Notes: generated by a model from the sequence alone, not told the origin. A stretch of 48,723 bases of DNA from Pseudomonadota bacterium (GCA_018668255.1 JABISZ010000010.1:1-48723), one strand, 5' to 3'. Positions 1 to 9,369 are shown, counted from the first letter of the stretch. Made by a program: numbers and translations.

Positions 1-57
1 GAACCCGCGACCCCCGGCGTGACAGGCCGGTATTCTAACCAACTGAACTACCGCTCC
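1..57 (-). tRNA. tRNA-Asp (GTC), 3' part cut by the window edge
   Basis: Read on the minus strand, this begins with the acceptor strand GGAGCGG, a standard D arm and an anticodon stem-loop with GTC (plus-strand bases 21-23). It runs off the window in the T arm. It matches the usual gammaproteobacterial tRNA-Asp closely. It lies immediately downstream of tRNA-Val in the same orientation, so the two are probably cut from one transcript. Confidence 0.93.
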
Positions 58-63
58 AATTCT

Positions 64-139
64 TGGTGGGTGCTGAGGGGATCGAACCCCCGACCCTCGC
101 CTTGTAAGGGCGATGCTCTTCCAGCTGAGCTAAGCACCC
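64..139 (-). tRNA. tRNA-Val (TAC)
   Basis: A full cloverleaf on the minus strand. The acceptor stem GGGTGCT/AGCACCC is perfect, the anticodon loop reads CTTACAA (anticodon TAC), and the T loop is GTTCGATC. The 3' CCA is encoded (plus-strand 64-66). It starts only 11 nt after the hupB stop codon, with no room for its own promoter, so it is probably processed from the hupB transcript. Confidence 0.96.
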
Positions 140-150
140 AAACTGATATT

Positions 151-423
151 CTAGTTTACTGCATCCTTAAGAGCTTTACCTGCTTTGAACGCTGGAGCTT
201 TTGATGCCTTAATCTTTATAGCTTCGCCGGTTTGAGGATTACGACCACTTCTAGCGGCTCGGTCTCTCACTAAAAACGTACCAAATCCAACCAACGTAAC
301 TTGATCGCCTTGCTTTAAAGAACCGGTGATAGTATCAACAACTGCGTCTACTGCTCTCGCGGCTGATGCTTTAGACATATCTGTAGCCGTAGCTACGGCT
401 TCAATCAAATCTGCTTTATTCAT
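151..423 (-). CDS. hupB: DNA-binding protein HU-beta
   Basis: A 90-residue histone-like protein that binds and bends DNA as a dimer and helps compact the nucleoid. It starts with the typical [11 protein letters not shown] helix and has the core V-G-F-G-T-F strand near residues 45-50. The DNA-contacting arm motif GRNPQTGE lies near residues 60-67, and the C-terminal helix is lysine-rich. Length is exactly the family standard. A Shine-Dalgarno AAGGGAAG precedes the ATG. It follows lon, as in many gammaproteobacteria, but has its own strong promoter (480-508). The usual next gene, ppiD, is not seen: tRNA-Val follows directly and the window then ends. Confidence 0.97.
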   Translation of the reverse strand: MNKADLIEAVATATDMSKASAARAVDAVVDTITGSLKQGDQVTLVGFGTFLVRDRAARSGRNPQTGEAIKIKASKAPAFKAGKALKDAVN

Positions 424-479
424 AATTTCTTCCCTTAGTAGGACATCAGCGAAGGTTTCACTGGTGCTCTTTAAAACGA

Positions 480-508
480 TTTATATCAAGCGTGCAATTT
501 AGCGTCAA
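480..508 (-). promoter_or_regulatory. sigma70-type promoter of hupB
   Basis: On the minus strand, a -35 TTGACG (plus 503-508) and a -10 TATAAA (plus 480-485) are separated by exactly 17 nt, upstream of the hupB start at 423. Lon ends at 546, so hupB can be transcribed independently of lon. Inferred from consensus only. Confidence 0.72.
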
Positions 509-545
509 GGACTGCTTTAATGCAATGGTATTATACCTCTAGAAC

Positions 546-2957
546 CTAATGACGCCTAGCAGTTTCCGCGGATATGTTTTTCCCCGCGACTTCATCAGCC
601 TCGACGGCCTCTTTGTTACTTCCATCCACCTCTAAAGGTTTGGGAGCAGTTCTCAGAGCCACATCAAAAACCTCATCAATCCATTTGACGGGAATTATCT
701 CTAATTCTTTAGTTATCTTGTTAGGGATCTCAGTAAGATCGCGCTCATTGTCTCTAGGAATGATAACTTGCTTTATCCCTCCTCGGAGCGCGGCAAGTAA
801 CTTTTCTTTTAATCCTCCTATCGGGAGCACCTCTCCTCGAAGCGTAATCTCTCCGGTCATCGCGACTGCAGCTTTAACAGGTATTTTCGTAAGCGCTGAC
901 ACCATCGCCACGCACATGCCTATCCCAGCGCTAGGACCGTCTTTAGGTGTAGCTCCCTCAGGCACATGAAAGTGCACATCACTGCGACTATGGAAATCTG
1001 CAGCTATCCCGAGCGTCTTAGTACGACTTCGGACAACTGTCATTGCCGCCTTGATAGACTCTTGCATAACGTCACCTAAACTACCTGTATATACCTCCTT
1101 TCCTTTCCCCGGAACAACAACAGCCTCGATTGTCAGTAAATCACCACCAACTTCTGTCCATGCCAACCCAGTTACTTGTCCTACGCGATCTTCCTCTTCA
1201 CCAAGACCAAATCGAAACTTCTGCACTCCCAGATATTTATCTAAATTCTGCTCCGTAACAGATATTTTTTTTGTTTTCAGGTCGGTCAGTAAATGTCTGA
1301 CTACTTTCCGACAGATATTTGCGATCTGCCGCTCCAAGCTTCTAACTCCAGCTTCTCTCGAGTAGTAGCGGATAATGCCACGCACAGCAGACTCACTGAT
1401 CTTTAATTCATGATCTTTAAGACCCGCATTCTTAAGTTGCTTCGGCACTAAGTATTTGAGCGCAATTCTAGTTTTTTCCTCTTCCGTATAGCCAGATATA
1501 TTGATTACTTCCATTCGATCCATTAGTGGAGCAGGGATATTCATGGTGTTAGCTGTCGTTACAAACATCACTTCGGAAAGGTCATAATCGAGTTCTAAAT
1601 AATGATCATTAAATGCTGTGTTTTGTTCTGGATCGAGCACTTCCAACAGAGCGGAACCTGGATCTCCCCGAAAATCCATTGCCATTTTGTCTATTTCATC
1701 TAGCAAAAAAAGTGGATTCTTTGTTTTTATTTTCGACATATTCTGGACGATCTTTCCTGGCATCGCTCCAACATAAGTCCTACGATGTCCACGAATCTCC
1801 GCTTCATCACGAACCCCACCCAGTGACATGCGCACAAATTTTCTATTAGTAGCGCGCGCTATTGACCGACCGAGAGATGTTTTACCCACACCAGGAGGCC
1901 CTACGAGACAGAGAATGGGACCTTTGAGTTTTTTAACCCGCTTTTGAACTGCGAGGTATTCAAGTACTCGTTCTTTTACTTTTTCAAGGCCATAGTGATC
2001 TTCATCTAGAATTTCTTCGGCTTTATCTAGCTCAGTTCGAACTTTCGACCGCTTTTTCCAAGGTACCCCGACAACCCAATCAATGTAATTTCTAACGACA
2101 GCCGCCTCAGCAGACATTGGAGACATCATTCTTAATTTTTTGAGCTCTCCTTCCGCTTTTTCTAGAGCTTCTTTTGGCATGCCCGAAGCCGAGATCTTTT
2201 TTGCAAGCTCATCAAATTCACTCAGGCCTTCCTCGCTTTCCCCAAGCTCATTTTGTATCGCTTTCATTTGCTCATTTAGATAGTACTCTCGCTGGCTTTT
2301 TTCCATCTGTTTTTTAACGCGCCCGCGCAGTTTTTTCTCTACTTCAAGAAGATCGATCTCTTCTTCCATCAGCCCGATCAAAAATTCAAGTCGTTCCGAG
2401 AGGTCTATTATCTCAAGAATTTTCTGCTTCTCTAGCATTTTGACATTTATATGGGCCGCTATGGTGTCCCCAAGTCGAGAAGGATCGTCAATACTGGACA
2501 AAGAAGAAATTATCTCAGGAGGTATTTTCTTGTTTAACTTGGCATACTGATCGAATTGACCCATAAGTGCGCGTGTTAAGGCCTCGCTTTCCTTTTCACT
2601 AGGCTCTGACACCTCTATCTCTTTTATGGTTGCGGCATAAATGTCTTGAGCATCAACAAAGGATTCAATCTCAGCTCGACAAACCCCCTCCACTAATACT
2701 TTAACTGTCCCATCGGGCAGCTTAAGTAGCTGTAATATATTTGAAATGGTACCAACACGATGAACATCCCCCTCGCTAGGGTTATCTTCTCCTGCATCTT
2801 TCTGACCCACAAGAAAAATCTGTTTCCCATCCTCCATAGCACTATCGAGAGCAGCAATGGACTTCTCTCGCCCAACGAAAAGCGGAATAACCATATGCGG
2901 GTAGACAACCACATCTCGTAAAGGTAATACAGCAAACTCTTTAGAATGATTACTCAT
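546..2957 (-). CDS. lon: ATP-dependent Lon protease
   Basis: An 803-residue cytosolic AAA+ serine protease that degrades misfolded and regulatory proteins. Order: N-terminal substrate-binding LAN domain (about 8-205), a coiled-coil stretch to about 300, an AAA+ module with Walker A GPPGVGKTS near 353 and Walker B LFLLDEIDKM, then a Lon protease domain. The Ser-Lys dyad is visible in PKDGPSAGIG (Ser near 676) and GGLKEKLLA (Lys near 719). Length is slightly above the E. coli enzyme because of a short acidic C-terminal tail. It sits 133 nt downstream of clpX, with a perfect inverted repeat in the gap, and upstream of hupB. Confidence 0.98.
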   Translation of the reverse strand: MSNHSKEFAVLPLRDVVVYPHMVIPLFVGREKSIAALDSAMEDGKQIFLVGQKDAGEDNPSEGDVHRVGTISNILQLLKLPDGTVKVLVEGVCRAEIESFVDAQDIYAATIKEIEVSEPSEKESEALTRALMGQFDQYAKLNKKIPPEIISSLSSIDDPSRLGDTIAAHINVKMLEKQKILEIIDLSERLEFLIGLMEEEIDLLEVEKKLRGRVKKQMEKSQREYYLNEQMKAIQNELGESEEGLSEFDELAKKISASGMPKEALEKAEGELKKLRMMSPMSAEAAVVRNYIDWVVGVPWKKRSKVRTELDKAEEILDEDHYGLEKVKERVLEYLAVQKRVKKLKGPILCLVGPPGVGKTSLGRSIARATNRKFVRMSLGGVRDEAEIRGHRRTYVGAMPGKIVQNMSKIKTKNPLFLLDEIDKMAMDFRGDPGSALLEVLDPEQNTAFNDHYLELDYDLSEVMFVTTANTMNIPAPLMDRMEVINISGYTEEEKTRIALKYLVPKQLKNAGLKDHELKISESAVRGIIRYYSREAGVRSLERQIANICRKVVRHLLTDLKTKKISVTEQNLDKYLGVQKFRFGLGEEEDRVGQVTGLAWTEVGGDLLTIEAVVVPGKGKEVYTGSLGDVMQESIKAAMTVVRSRTKTLGIAADFHSRSDVHFHVPEGATPKDGPSAGIGMCVAMVSALTKIPVKAAVAMTGEITLRGEVLPIGGLKEKLLAALRGGIKQVIIPRDNERDLTEIPNKITKELEIIPVKWIDEVFDVALRTAPKPLEVDGSNKEAVEADEVAGKNISAETARRH

Positions 2958-3056
2958 GCAAGAAGTACTCCTAAGGCTATGGGCAAATTTTTAATGTTGA
3001 TAATAATGCAAAAAACACGTCTGTCCTGCCTTAAAGTAAAGTTGCGAAATTCAGGA

Positions 3057-3079
3057 GAGAATACAAAAATTGTATTCTC
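3057..3079. repeat. Perfect 10-bp inverted repeat between clpX and lon
   Basis: The arms GAGAATACAA and TTGTATTCTC are exact reverse complements around a 3-nt AAA centre. The element begins 12 nt past the clpX stop and lies upstream of lon. Neither strand has a following T-run, so it does not look like an ordinary Rho-independent terminator. It could be an operator, an mRNA-processing or stabilising hairpin, or an attenuator for lon. Confidence 0.6.
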
Positions 3080-3090
3080 AATGACTGCAT

Positions 3091-4371
3091 TTACTCTGAA
3101 GCAGCCGTGGAAGAAACTTCTGAACTTTCATATATTACTAGCGGGTTACTCTCACCTCTTATTGCACTTTCATCAACAACCACTTTTGTCGCGTTTTTTA
3201 ACGACGGTAATTCATACATGGTGTCTAAAAGATTTTTTTCAAGGATTGAACGTAAGCCCCTAGCGCCACTTTTTCTTTCCAGCGCTTTATCCGCTATCGC
3301 TAGCAAAGCATCCTCTCGAAACTCAAGCTCGCAATCCTCCATCTCAAACAATTTTGCATATTGCTTAGTAAGAGAATTCCTCGGTTCCACTAGAATTTGT
3401 ACTAATTGCTCTGCATCCAACTCTTCCAGAACAGCTAAAACAGGCAGCCGTCCGACAAACTCCGGTATTAATCCGTACTTAACTAAATCTTCCGGTTCAA
3501 CTTGCTGCAAAAGCTCAGATGAAGATTTCTTGTCATCTTTTCCTTGCACTTCAGCGGAAAACCCCATTCCACTCTTCTCAGATCTAGCCCTAACCGTAGT
3601 ATCTAAGCCGGCAAAAGCCCCGCCACAAATAAACAAAACATTACTCGTATCGACTTGCAAAAATTCCTGTTGAGGATGCTTCCTCCCTCCTTGAGGAGGA
3701 ACAGACGCGATAGTTCCTTCTATAAGCTTCAGGAGAGCCTGTTGAACCCCTTCACCCGACACATCTCTCGTTATAGAGGGATTGTCAGACTTGCGCGAAA
3801 TCTTATCTATCTCATCGATATATACAATACCAGTTTGAGCTTTCTCTACATCATAATCACACTTCTGCAGAAGCTTTTGGATTATGTTCTCTACATCTTC
3901 CCCGACGTAACCTGCTTCCGTAAGGGTCGTCGCATCAGCTATGGTAAATGGGACATTCAGCAGCCTTGCCAAAGTCTCCGCCAGCAGGGTTTTCCCACTA
4001 CCGGTTGGCCCCACAAGCAGCACATTACTTTTGGAAAGTTCGATATCGTCTTTTTTAACTCGAGTATCTAATCGCTTATAGTGATTATAAACGGCGACGG
4101 CCAGTATTTTTTTTGCCTCATGTTGTCCAATTACGTACTCGTCTAAGCTGTCTTTGATTTCTTTCGGTATGGGTAGCTTCGCACCCTTATCAGCTGCCGC
4201 TTTTTCTTGGATTTCTTCTTGGATAATATCAGTACACAGTTCAACACATTCGTCGCAAATAAAAACTGACGGGCCTGCAATTAATTTCCTGACCTCATGC
4301 TGGCTCTTCCCACAAAAGGAGCAATAGAGTAATTTATCACTATCCGCTTTGGGATTATCACCATCACTCAT
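3091..4371 (-). CDS. clpX: ATP-dependent Clp protease, ATP-binding subunit ClpX
   Basis: A 426-residue AAA+ unfoldase that delivers substrates to ClpP. The N-terminal zinc-binding domain shows two Cys pairs (YCSFCGK near 17-23, then ICDECVELC). Walker A is GPTGSGKT near 120, the substrate-gripping pore loop is GYVGEDV near 153, Walker B is IVYIDEIDK, and the sensor and RKH regions follow. Length is normal for the family. It lies 33 nt downstream of clpP, so the two are probably co-transcribed and matched in amount. Confidence 0.98.
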   Translation of the reverse strand: MSDGDNPKADSDKLLYCSFCGKSQHEVRKLIAGPSVFICDECVELCTDIIQEEIQEKAAADKGAKLPIPKEIKDSLDEYVIGQHEAKKILAVAVYNHYKRLDTRVKKDDIELSKSNVLLVGPTGSGKTLLAETLARLLNVPFTIADATTLTEAGYVGEDVENIIQKLLQKCDYDVEKAQTGIVYIDEIDKISRKSDNPSITRDVSGEGVQQALLKLIEGTIASVPPQGGRKHPQQEFLQVDTSNVLFICGGAFAGLDTTVRARSEKSGMGFSAEVQGKDDKKSSSELLQQVEPEDLVKYGLIPEFVGRLPVLAVLEELDAEQLVQILVEPRNSLTKQYAKLFEMEDCELEFREDALLAIADKALERKSGARGLRSILEKNLLDTMYELPSLKNATKVVVDESAIRGESNPLVIYESSEVSSTAASE

Positions 4372-4404
4372 ATAGCATCACCTCTTCAATCATCAAAAAA
4401 TATT

Positions 4405-5058
4405 TTAATCTTTGGCTTTTGTCACTTCTCGACTAGATAAGACTTCATCGATAATTCCATAATCAACGGCTTCTTCTCCACTCATAAACCGGTCTCTGTC
4501 TGTATCTGCTTCAATTTTTTCTATGGGTTGCCCAGTATGAGTTACTAAAATCTGATTCAATCGCTCGCGTGCTTTCAATATTTCTTTAGCATGAATATCA
4601 AAGTCAGAAGCTTGACCTTGGAAGCCACCCAGTGGTTGATGAATCATCATTCTAGAGTGCGGCAAACAATATCTCTTTTTGGCAGCCCCACCAGCTAATA
4701 GCAAGGCACCCATACTGGCCGCTTGGCCAATGCACATTGTGCTAACATCAGGTTTAATAAACTGCATCGTGTCGTAAATTGCCAAACCGGCAGACACTGA
4801 GCCTCCTGGAGAATTGACGTACAGATGTATGTCCTTATCGGGATTCTCTGACTCTAAGAATAATAACTGAGCAACCAATACGTTCGAAACATAATCTTCA
4901 ACAGGGCCCACCAAAAAGATCACACGCTCTTTAAGTAATCTAGAGTAGATATCGTTAGCCCTCTCTCCCCTAGCAGTCTGCTCGACTACCATCGGTACTA
5001 GATTCAAGCCGCGAGGAGCGTTTTGCCCTGCCGAAAAATCAGAAATATCTATTGCCAT
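4405..5058 (-). CDS. clpP: ATP-dependent Clp protease, proteolytic subunit ClpP
   Basis: A 217-residue serine peptidase that forms the double heptameric chamber used by ClpX. The catalytic triad is visible as Ser115 (GQAASMGA), His140 (MMIHQPLGG) and Asp189 (TDRDRF). The first 14 or so residues look like the self-cleaved propeptide of proteobacterial ClpP. It is separated by 19 nt from tig upstream and 33 nt from clpX downstream, the standard tig-clpP-clpX order. Confidence 0.98.
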   Translation of the reverse strand: MAIDISDFSAGQNAPRGLNLVPMVVEQTARGERANDIYSRLLKERVIFLVGPVEDYVSNVLVAQLLFLESENPDKDIHLYVNSPGGSVSAGLAIYDTMQFIKPDVSTMCIGQAASMGALLLAGGAAKKRYCLPHSRMMIHQPLGGFQGQASDFDIHAKEILKARERLNQILVTHTGQPIEKIEADTDRDRFMSGEEAVDYGIIDEVLSSREVTKAKD

Positions 5059-5077
5059 TACTTACCTTCCTAATTAC

Positions 5078-6394
5078 CTATTTACTAGTCTGCATCGGAT
5101 TCATTAACCCGTCAAATGAGATACTCTCTTCTTTCACATCAGCCTGCTGAGCAAGCCAATCAACCACAGTTTCTTCTAAACAAGCGCCTTCTATTTGCTT
5201 AAGCTGTTCAGGATTTTCGTAGTACCATTTGGTCACAGCTTCCGAGTCTTCATATCCCGCTGCCATCTTAGAAATCATTTCTTTAACTTTATCAGGCTCC
5301 GCTTTCAGTTCTTCTCTCTTAATTATCTCCGCCATCAAAAGGCCCATTTTCACACTGCCCTCAGCCCTGTCGTTTAACGCTTTTTCAAAAGCTTCCTCAT
5401 CGTTAGAAGGATTGACTCCTCTCATCATTAGCTCTCGGGACATTTGCTCTCTCTGCCGACCAACTTCCTCTAATACTAGACTTTTAGGAATCTCAAACTG
5501 GTTCGCATCCATCACTTTTTCCATAATTTCATTACGGAACCTCGTTGTCTGGGTCTTCTCACGCTCTTTTTCCATATTCTCGAGCACTTGAGTTCTAAAT
5601 GCCTCTTCTCCGCCCTCCTTGACGCCAAATTTCTCGAAAAAATCATCGTCTAGCTCCGGCAAAGCTGACTCAGAAATTTTCTTCACTACGATATCGAACT
5701 TTACCGGTTTCCCAGCTAAAGCTTCATTTTGATAGCCTTCAGGAAAATTTAGAGCTAAAACAGGATTATCGCCTTTTGATTGCTCAACCAGTCCATCTTC
5801 AAAACCCTCAATCATAGTTCCTGCACCCAGGGACACCTCAAAATCGCTTCCAGTACCGCCTTCAAAAGGCTCACCCTCGATACTGCCAGAAAAATCGATG
5901 GAAAGCTGATCTCCAATTTTCGAAGGCCGATCGACCTCAGTCCAAACCTTGTGGTGATCACGAAGCTGTTCCACAACTTTCTCTAAATCTTCGTCAACAA
6001 TATCGCAACTCAACTTAACAACGTTGACCTTCTCTAATGATGCCGGCTCGATAACCGGAAAGACTTCAAAAACTGCAGTGTACGTGAGGCCAGATCCAAC
6101 CTTCGACGACACCTCGTCTATGGCAGGCTGTCCAGCCGGCTGCAGGCCTTTAGAGGTCAGCGCCTCGCTGAAAGTACTTTGCAGCGTTTCTCCAACTACC
6201 TCATCCCTCACCGAGGCAGTATAACGTTGCCTCACAACGGAGAGAGGTACCTTCCCTTTCCTAAACCCATCTATTGTCACTGTTTGCACTAACTTGGCAA
6301 GACGGGATTCCACATCAATCGAAATACGCTCTTCTGGTATTTCCACTTTCATACGTCTTTCAAGCACCGAAGGCTCTTCTAAGGAAATTTGCAT
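5078..6394 (-). CDS. tig: Trigger factor, ribosome-associated chaperone and prolyl isomerase
   Basis: A 438-residue chaperone that meets nascent chains at the ribosome exit tunnel. The ribosome-binding signature GFRKGKVP is at residues 43-50. The FKBP-like isomerase domain occupies about 150-245 (IDFSGSIEGEPFEGG, then FPEGYQNEALAGK). The rest is the helical substrate-cradling C-terminal domain. It is the first protein gene of the tig-clpP-clpX unit and starts only 51 nt after tRNA-Leu on the same strand. I see no convincing sigma70 promoter in that gap, so read-through from the tRNA promoter is possible. Confidence 0.97.
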   Translation of the reverse strand: MQISLEEPSVLERRMKVEIPEERISIDVESRLAKLVQTVTIDGFRKGKVPLSVVRQRYTASVRDEVVGETLQSTFSEALTSKGLQPAGQPAIDEVSSKVGSGLTYTAVFEVFPVIEPASLEKVNVVKLSCDIVDEDLEKVVEQLRDHHKVWTEVDRPSKIGDQLSIDFSGSIEGEPFEGGTGSDFEVSLGAGTMIEGFEDGLVEQSKGDNPVLALNFPEGYQNEALAGKPVKFDIVVKKISESALPELDDDFFEKFGVKEGGEEAFRTQVLENMEKEREKTQTTRFRNEIMEKVMDANQFEIPKSLVLEEVGRQREQMSRELMMRGVNPSNDEEAFEKALNDRAEGSVKMGLLMAEIIKREELKAEPDKVKEMISKMAAGYEDSEAVTKWYYENPEQLKQIEGACLEETVVDWLAQQADVKEESISFDGLMNPMQTSK

Positions 6395-6445
6395 CTAAAA
6401 AACTCTATTTTATTTAGTTTAAAGGCAAATAGACTGCCGCCTATT

Positions 6446-6530
<85 letters not shown>

Positions 6531-6776
6531 ATTACTCGCCTAGAATATCTTCTAACATTATCTCATAGAACTAGCCATTGATTGCTTCTTAATCCAATCA
6601 ATATCTGACATCCAAATGACAGCGCCAGAAGTTACTCTGTTCAGACATTATATGACGAGGCTCTAACTCTTAAAACCCCCAAAAATGCCTTTAAAACACT
6701 AGCGATTTCTTTTTTGATTGATTTTAGTTACGTTATAGTAAGAAATTTCTTACGCTTTCAGGGGGACTAAAGATCA
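6531..6776. other. Divergent intergenic region between tRNA-Leu and the methyltransferase gene
   Basis: No coding potential is seen. It must hold the tRNA-Leu promoter (minus) and the methyltransferase promoter (plus). An 8-bp inverted repeat ATTGATTG / CAATCAAT with a 10-nt spacer lies at 6577-6602. A second, perfect 16-bp palindrome at 6738-6753 is listed separately. Possible minus-strand -10 boxes (TATTCT, GATAAT) lack a good -35, so I do not assign that promoter. Confidence 0.5.
6738..6753. promoter_or_regulatory. Perfect 16-bp palindrome, candidate operator
   Basis: GTAAGAAATTTCTTAC is its own reverse complement. It overlaps the end of a -10-like TATAGT (6734-6739) and ends 23 nt before the methyltransferase ATG, next to a G-rich Shine-Dalgarno (AGGGGGA). 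That position would suit a repressor site. No regulator gene is adjacent, so the binding protein is unknown. Confidence 0.45.
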
Positions 6777-7835
6777 ATGATTAATTTTGACCAGAAAAAA
6801 TTTGAACAGCTACAAGCAAAAGTGATGGGAAATGCGGCTGGTGCAGTCGGATTGCTCATGGCATATATCGGAGATCAGGCAGGCGTCTACCGGGCCCTTG
6901 AAAAGATCGGCCCATGCTCGCACCAGAAACTTGCAAAAGAAGCAAATGTAGACGAAAGATACTTACGAGAATGGTTGTCCTCAAACGCCGCCATGGGATA
7001 TGTAGGCTATAACGCTGAGGAGGACGAATTTGCACTCTCGCCCGAGCAGGCGGCGTTGTTTTCACATGAAGGGGAGCCGACATGCATGCAAGGTTTCTTT
7101 CAGGCGGTGGTAGGTCAGTTCGCCACACACGAATTAGCTGTAAACACTTTCAAAACAGGCGAAGGTAGAGCATGGGACGATCACCACTCTTGCTGCTTTT
7201 GTGGGACAGACCGATTTTTCAGACCGGGGTATGCCGCAAGCTTGACCTCGGACTGGATCCCCGCCTTGACCGGTGTAGAGGCTAAGCTTCAAGTGGGAGC
7301 AAAAATTGCTGATGTCGGTTGTGGGCTAGGCTCATCGTCTATCTTGATGGCCAGCGCCTATCCAAACTCGATCGTTTGTGGGTTTGATTACCATCTTTCT
7401 TCTATAGAAAAAGCGATTCAAAGTGCGCACCGCGAGAAACTAACCAACATATCATTCTCTCAAGTACTAGCGAAAGAGCTCCCCGGAAACGATTACGACT
7501 TAGTATGCATTTTTGACGCTCTGCATGATATGGGAGATCCTGTCGGCGCCGCGAAAAGGATCAAAAGTGTGCTGAAGCCAGGTGGCACGTTTATGGTAGT
7601 CGAACCATTAGCAGGGGATTCATTAGAAGAGAACATGAATCTTCTATCAGGGATCATGTATGGCTTTTCCACTACAATCTGTGTTCCAGTTTCACGCTCT
7701 CAAGAAGTAGGCCTATGCCTCGGTGCGCAAGCGGGTGAAAAGCGTATATCTAAAGTATTAAAAGAGGCCGGTTTTTCAAAAATCAAACGCGTCGCCGAAA
7801 CACCTGGCAACATGGTTTTGGAGGCCATAGCATGA
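6777..7835 (+). CDS. SAM-dependent methyltransferase with N-terminal winged-helix domain (Rv2258c-like)
   Basis: A 352-residue protein. Residues about 15-100 form a winged-helix dimerisation domain like that of O-methyltransferases (KLAKEANVDERYLREWLSS). A class I Rossmann methyltransferase domain follows, with motif I as IADVGCGLGSSS near 177-188, an acidic ribose-binding strand (VCGFDYH), and the motif-IV/V region CIFDALHDMGDP and LKPGGTFMVVEP. Overall pattern resembles the mycobacterial Rv2258c-type enzymes, whose substrates are not well known, so the acceptor cannot be assigned. Start chosen at the ATG with AGGGGGA about 10 nt upstream. RmuC follows 43 nt downstream, a functionally unrelated neighbour. 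Confidence 0.85.
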   Translation: MINFDQKKFEQLQAKVMGNAAGAVGLLMAYIGDQAGVYRALEKIGPCSHQKLAKEANVDERYLREWLSSNAAMGYVGYNAEEDEFALSPEQAALFSHEGEPTCMQGFFQAVVGQFATHELAVNTFKTGEGRAWDDHHSCCFCGTDRFFRPGYAASLTSDWIPALTGVEAKLQVGAKIADVGCGLGSSSILMASAYPNSIVCGFDYHLSSIEKAIQSAHREKLTNISFSQVLAKELPGNDYDLVCIFDALHDMGDPVGAAKRIKSVLKPGGTFMVVEPLAGDSLEENMNLLSGIMYGFSTTICVPVSRSQEVGLCLGAQAGEKRISKVLKEAGFSKIKRVAETPGNMVLEAIA

Positions 7836-7878
7836 CTGACTCATTCCAAACGCTAATCCACTCTGTGAGAATTCATTG

Positions 7879-9216
7879 ATGGAACACTTGGAACCAATAT
7901 ACTTTCCATTCACTCTAATAACCTTATCAGTGGCTGCTGCTGTAGTATTTTGGATTCGAAAAAAGCTTCATACATTTTATGGTGAAGAGAACACCAAAAT
8001 CTCTGTTGCTCTTGAGCAAAAGGAAAACGAGAATCTAGTTCTAAAAGCAGATAACTTTAAAATTAATCAAGATTTTGCAGTCTTATCAGCAGAAAAAAGA
8101 GAAAGAGAAAAATCTAATTTAGAAAAAATAGCATTGTTACAAAATGCCGAGAATTCTTTAAAAATACAATTTGAAAATCTAGCCAATCAAATATTTACTG
8201 ACAATCAAAAAAAACTTAAGGACGCTAATAAAGAAAGTGTCGAAATGCTACTTAGTCCCGTAAGACAACAGTTAACCGATTTTAAAAAGAAAGTCGAAGA
8301 TATTTACGATAACGAAAACCGCGAAAGAGCCACCTTGAGAACTGAAATAGACATATTGAAAAACTTAAATGAGCGAATCGGGGTTGATGCCTTGAATCTC
8401 ACCAGAGCTCTCAAAGGAGATAGTAAGGTCCGAGGAAACTGGGGAGAAATGCAGCTCGAACGGTTACTAGAAGAGTCAGGCCTTGTTAAGGGGCGCGAGT
8501 ATGATACACAAACGGCTTACAAGAACATCGAGGGGAAAGCATTTTTTCCTGACGCAATCATTCATCTTCCAAATAACAAACATATTATTATTGATTCCAA
8601 AGTATCGCTAATAGCATACGATCGACACCATGCCGCTGCCGATGACGTTCAGAGCAACCTTTTTGCTAAAGAACATGTGACCTCTATGCGAAACCATATC
8701 AAAGAACTATCTAATAAGAACTACGAAAAACTAGTAGGCCTGAACTCTCTAGAATTGGTAATCATGTTCGTACCGATAGAACCTGCGCTCGGCTTAGCGG
8801 TCAGCAAAGAACCCACAATTTGGAGTGATGCCAGAAAAAAACAAATTATTATCGCCGGGCCAAACACTTTGATGCTCGCTCTCTTAGTAGTAAACAACCT
8901 TTGGCAAACAGAAAAACAAACGCTGAATGCAGAAAAAATTGCTACTGATGCAGCAAGTTTGTATGACAAATTTGCAGGTTTTTTGGGAGACATGGATAAA
9001 GTGGGAACAAGCCTCGAAAGCGCTCGAAAAGCTTTTGATGGCGCAAAAAACAAACTGGTCTCAGGTTCAGGAAACTTGACTACTAAAATCGAGAAATTTA
9101 AATCCCTTGGCGTTAACCCTAAAAAAAACATTGAATCAAAATGGCTGTCGGACAGCGACTCCTCTAGAGAGTCATCGCCCTCACTAGATGCCAACTCTCA
9201 AGAGCCCGAGTCGTAG
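7879..9216 (+). CDS. rmuC: RmuC family protein, putative DNA recombination limiting protein
   Basis: About 445 residues. An N-terminal membrane anchor (residues about 8-26, ending WIRKK) is followed by a long lysine- and glutamate-rich coiled coil to about residue 145. The conserved RmuC domain comes next, with signatures GNWGEMQLERLLEESGL, HIIIDSKVSL and FVPIEPALG; the family is thought to contain a nuclease-like fold and to limit inversions at repeats. The tail past about 415 is low-complexity and serine-rich. I prefer the ATG at 7879 over the TTG just before it. The coiled-coil part is noticeably more AT-rich than the neighbouring genes. Confidence 0.93.
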   Translation: MEHLEPIYFPFTLITLSVAAAVVFWIRKKLHTFYGEENTKISVALEQKENENLVLKADNFKINQDFAVLSAEKREREKSNLEKIALLQNAENSLKIQFENLANQIFTDNQKKLKDANKESVEMLLSPVRQQLTDFKKKVEDIYDNENRERATLRTEIDILKNLNERIGVDALNLTRALKGDSKVRGNWGEMQLERLLEESGLVKGREYDTQTAYKNIEGKAFFPDAIIHLPNNKHIIIDSKVSLIAYDRHHAAADDVQSNLFAKEHVTSMRNHIKELSNKNYEKLVGLNSLELVIMFVPIEPALGLAVSKEPTIWSDARKKQIIIAGPNTLMLALLVVNNLWQTEKQTLNAEKIATDAASLYDKFAGFLGDMDKVGTSLESARKAFDGAKNKLVSGSGNLTTKIEKFKSLGVNPKKNIESKWLSDSDSSRESSPSLDANSQEPES

Positions 9217-9315
9217 TTCACGCATAATACTGATGAATTTCTGTGGGATGGCACTGCATAAAAATCCCCATGGCTACACCATAGTATTAGCTATATACTG
9301 GCCATAGACTGTCTA

Positions 9316-9321
9316 TATAAT
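9316..9321 (+). promoter_or_regulatory. Possible -10 box of the redoxin/selenoprotein gene
   Basis: A perfect TATAAT stands 48 nt before the start codon in the rmuC-redoxin gap. No good -35 lies 16-18 nt upstream, so this is a weak call. It is followed by three tandem 9-bp units (9323-9349). Confidence 0.3.
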
Positions 9322-9322
9322 A

Positions 9323-9349
9323 GCCGAAATGGCAGAAATGGCAGAAATC
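9323..9349 (+). repeat. Three tandem 9-bp units in the selenoprotein leader
   Basis: The units GCCGAAATG, GCAGAAATG and GCAGAAATC lie head to tail just after a TATAAT and 20 nt before the ATG. They would be in the 5' untranslated mRNA. No clear Shine-Dalgarno exists between them and the start codon. They could be chance or an RNA or protein binding site. Confidence 0.4.
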
Positions 9350-9369
9350 TATAACAGAAAAATATAAAT

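Noticed and set aside
19-204. 61-codon frame on the plus strand at the window start
   Set aside because: It runs antisense across the tRNA-Asp and tRNA-Val genes and the end of hupB, and has no Shine-Dalgarno.
3057-3079. The clpX-lon inverted repeat as a Rho-independent terminator
   Set aside because: No T-run follows the stem on either strand and the stem is AT-rich.
3107-3673. 188-codon plus-strand frame inside clpX
   Set aside because: Serine-rich antisense shadow of clpX; no domain and no ribosome site.
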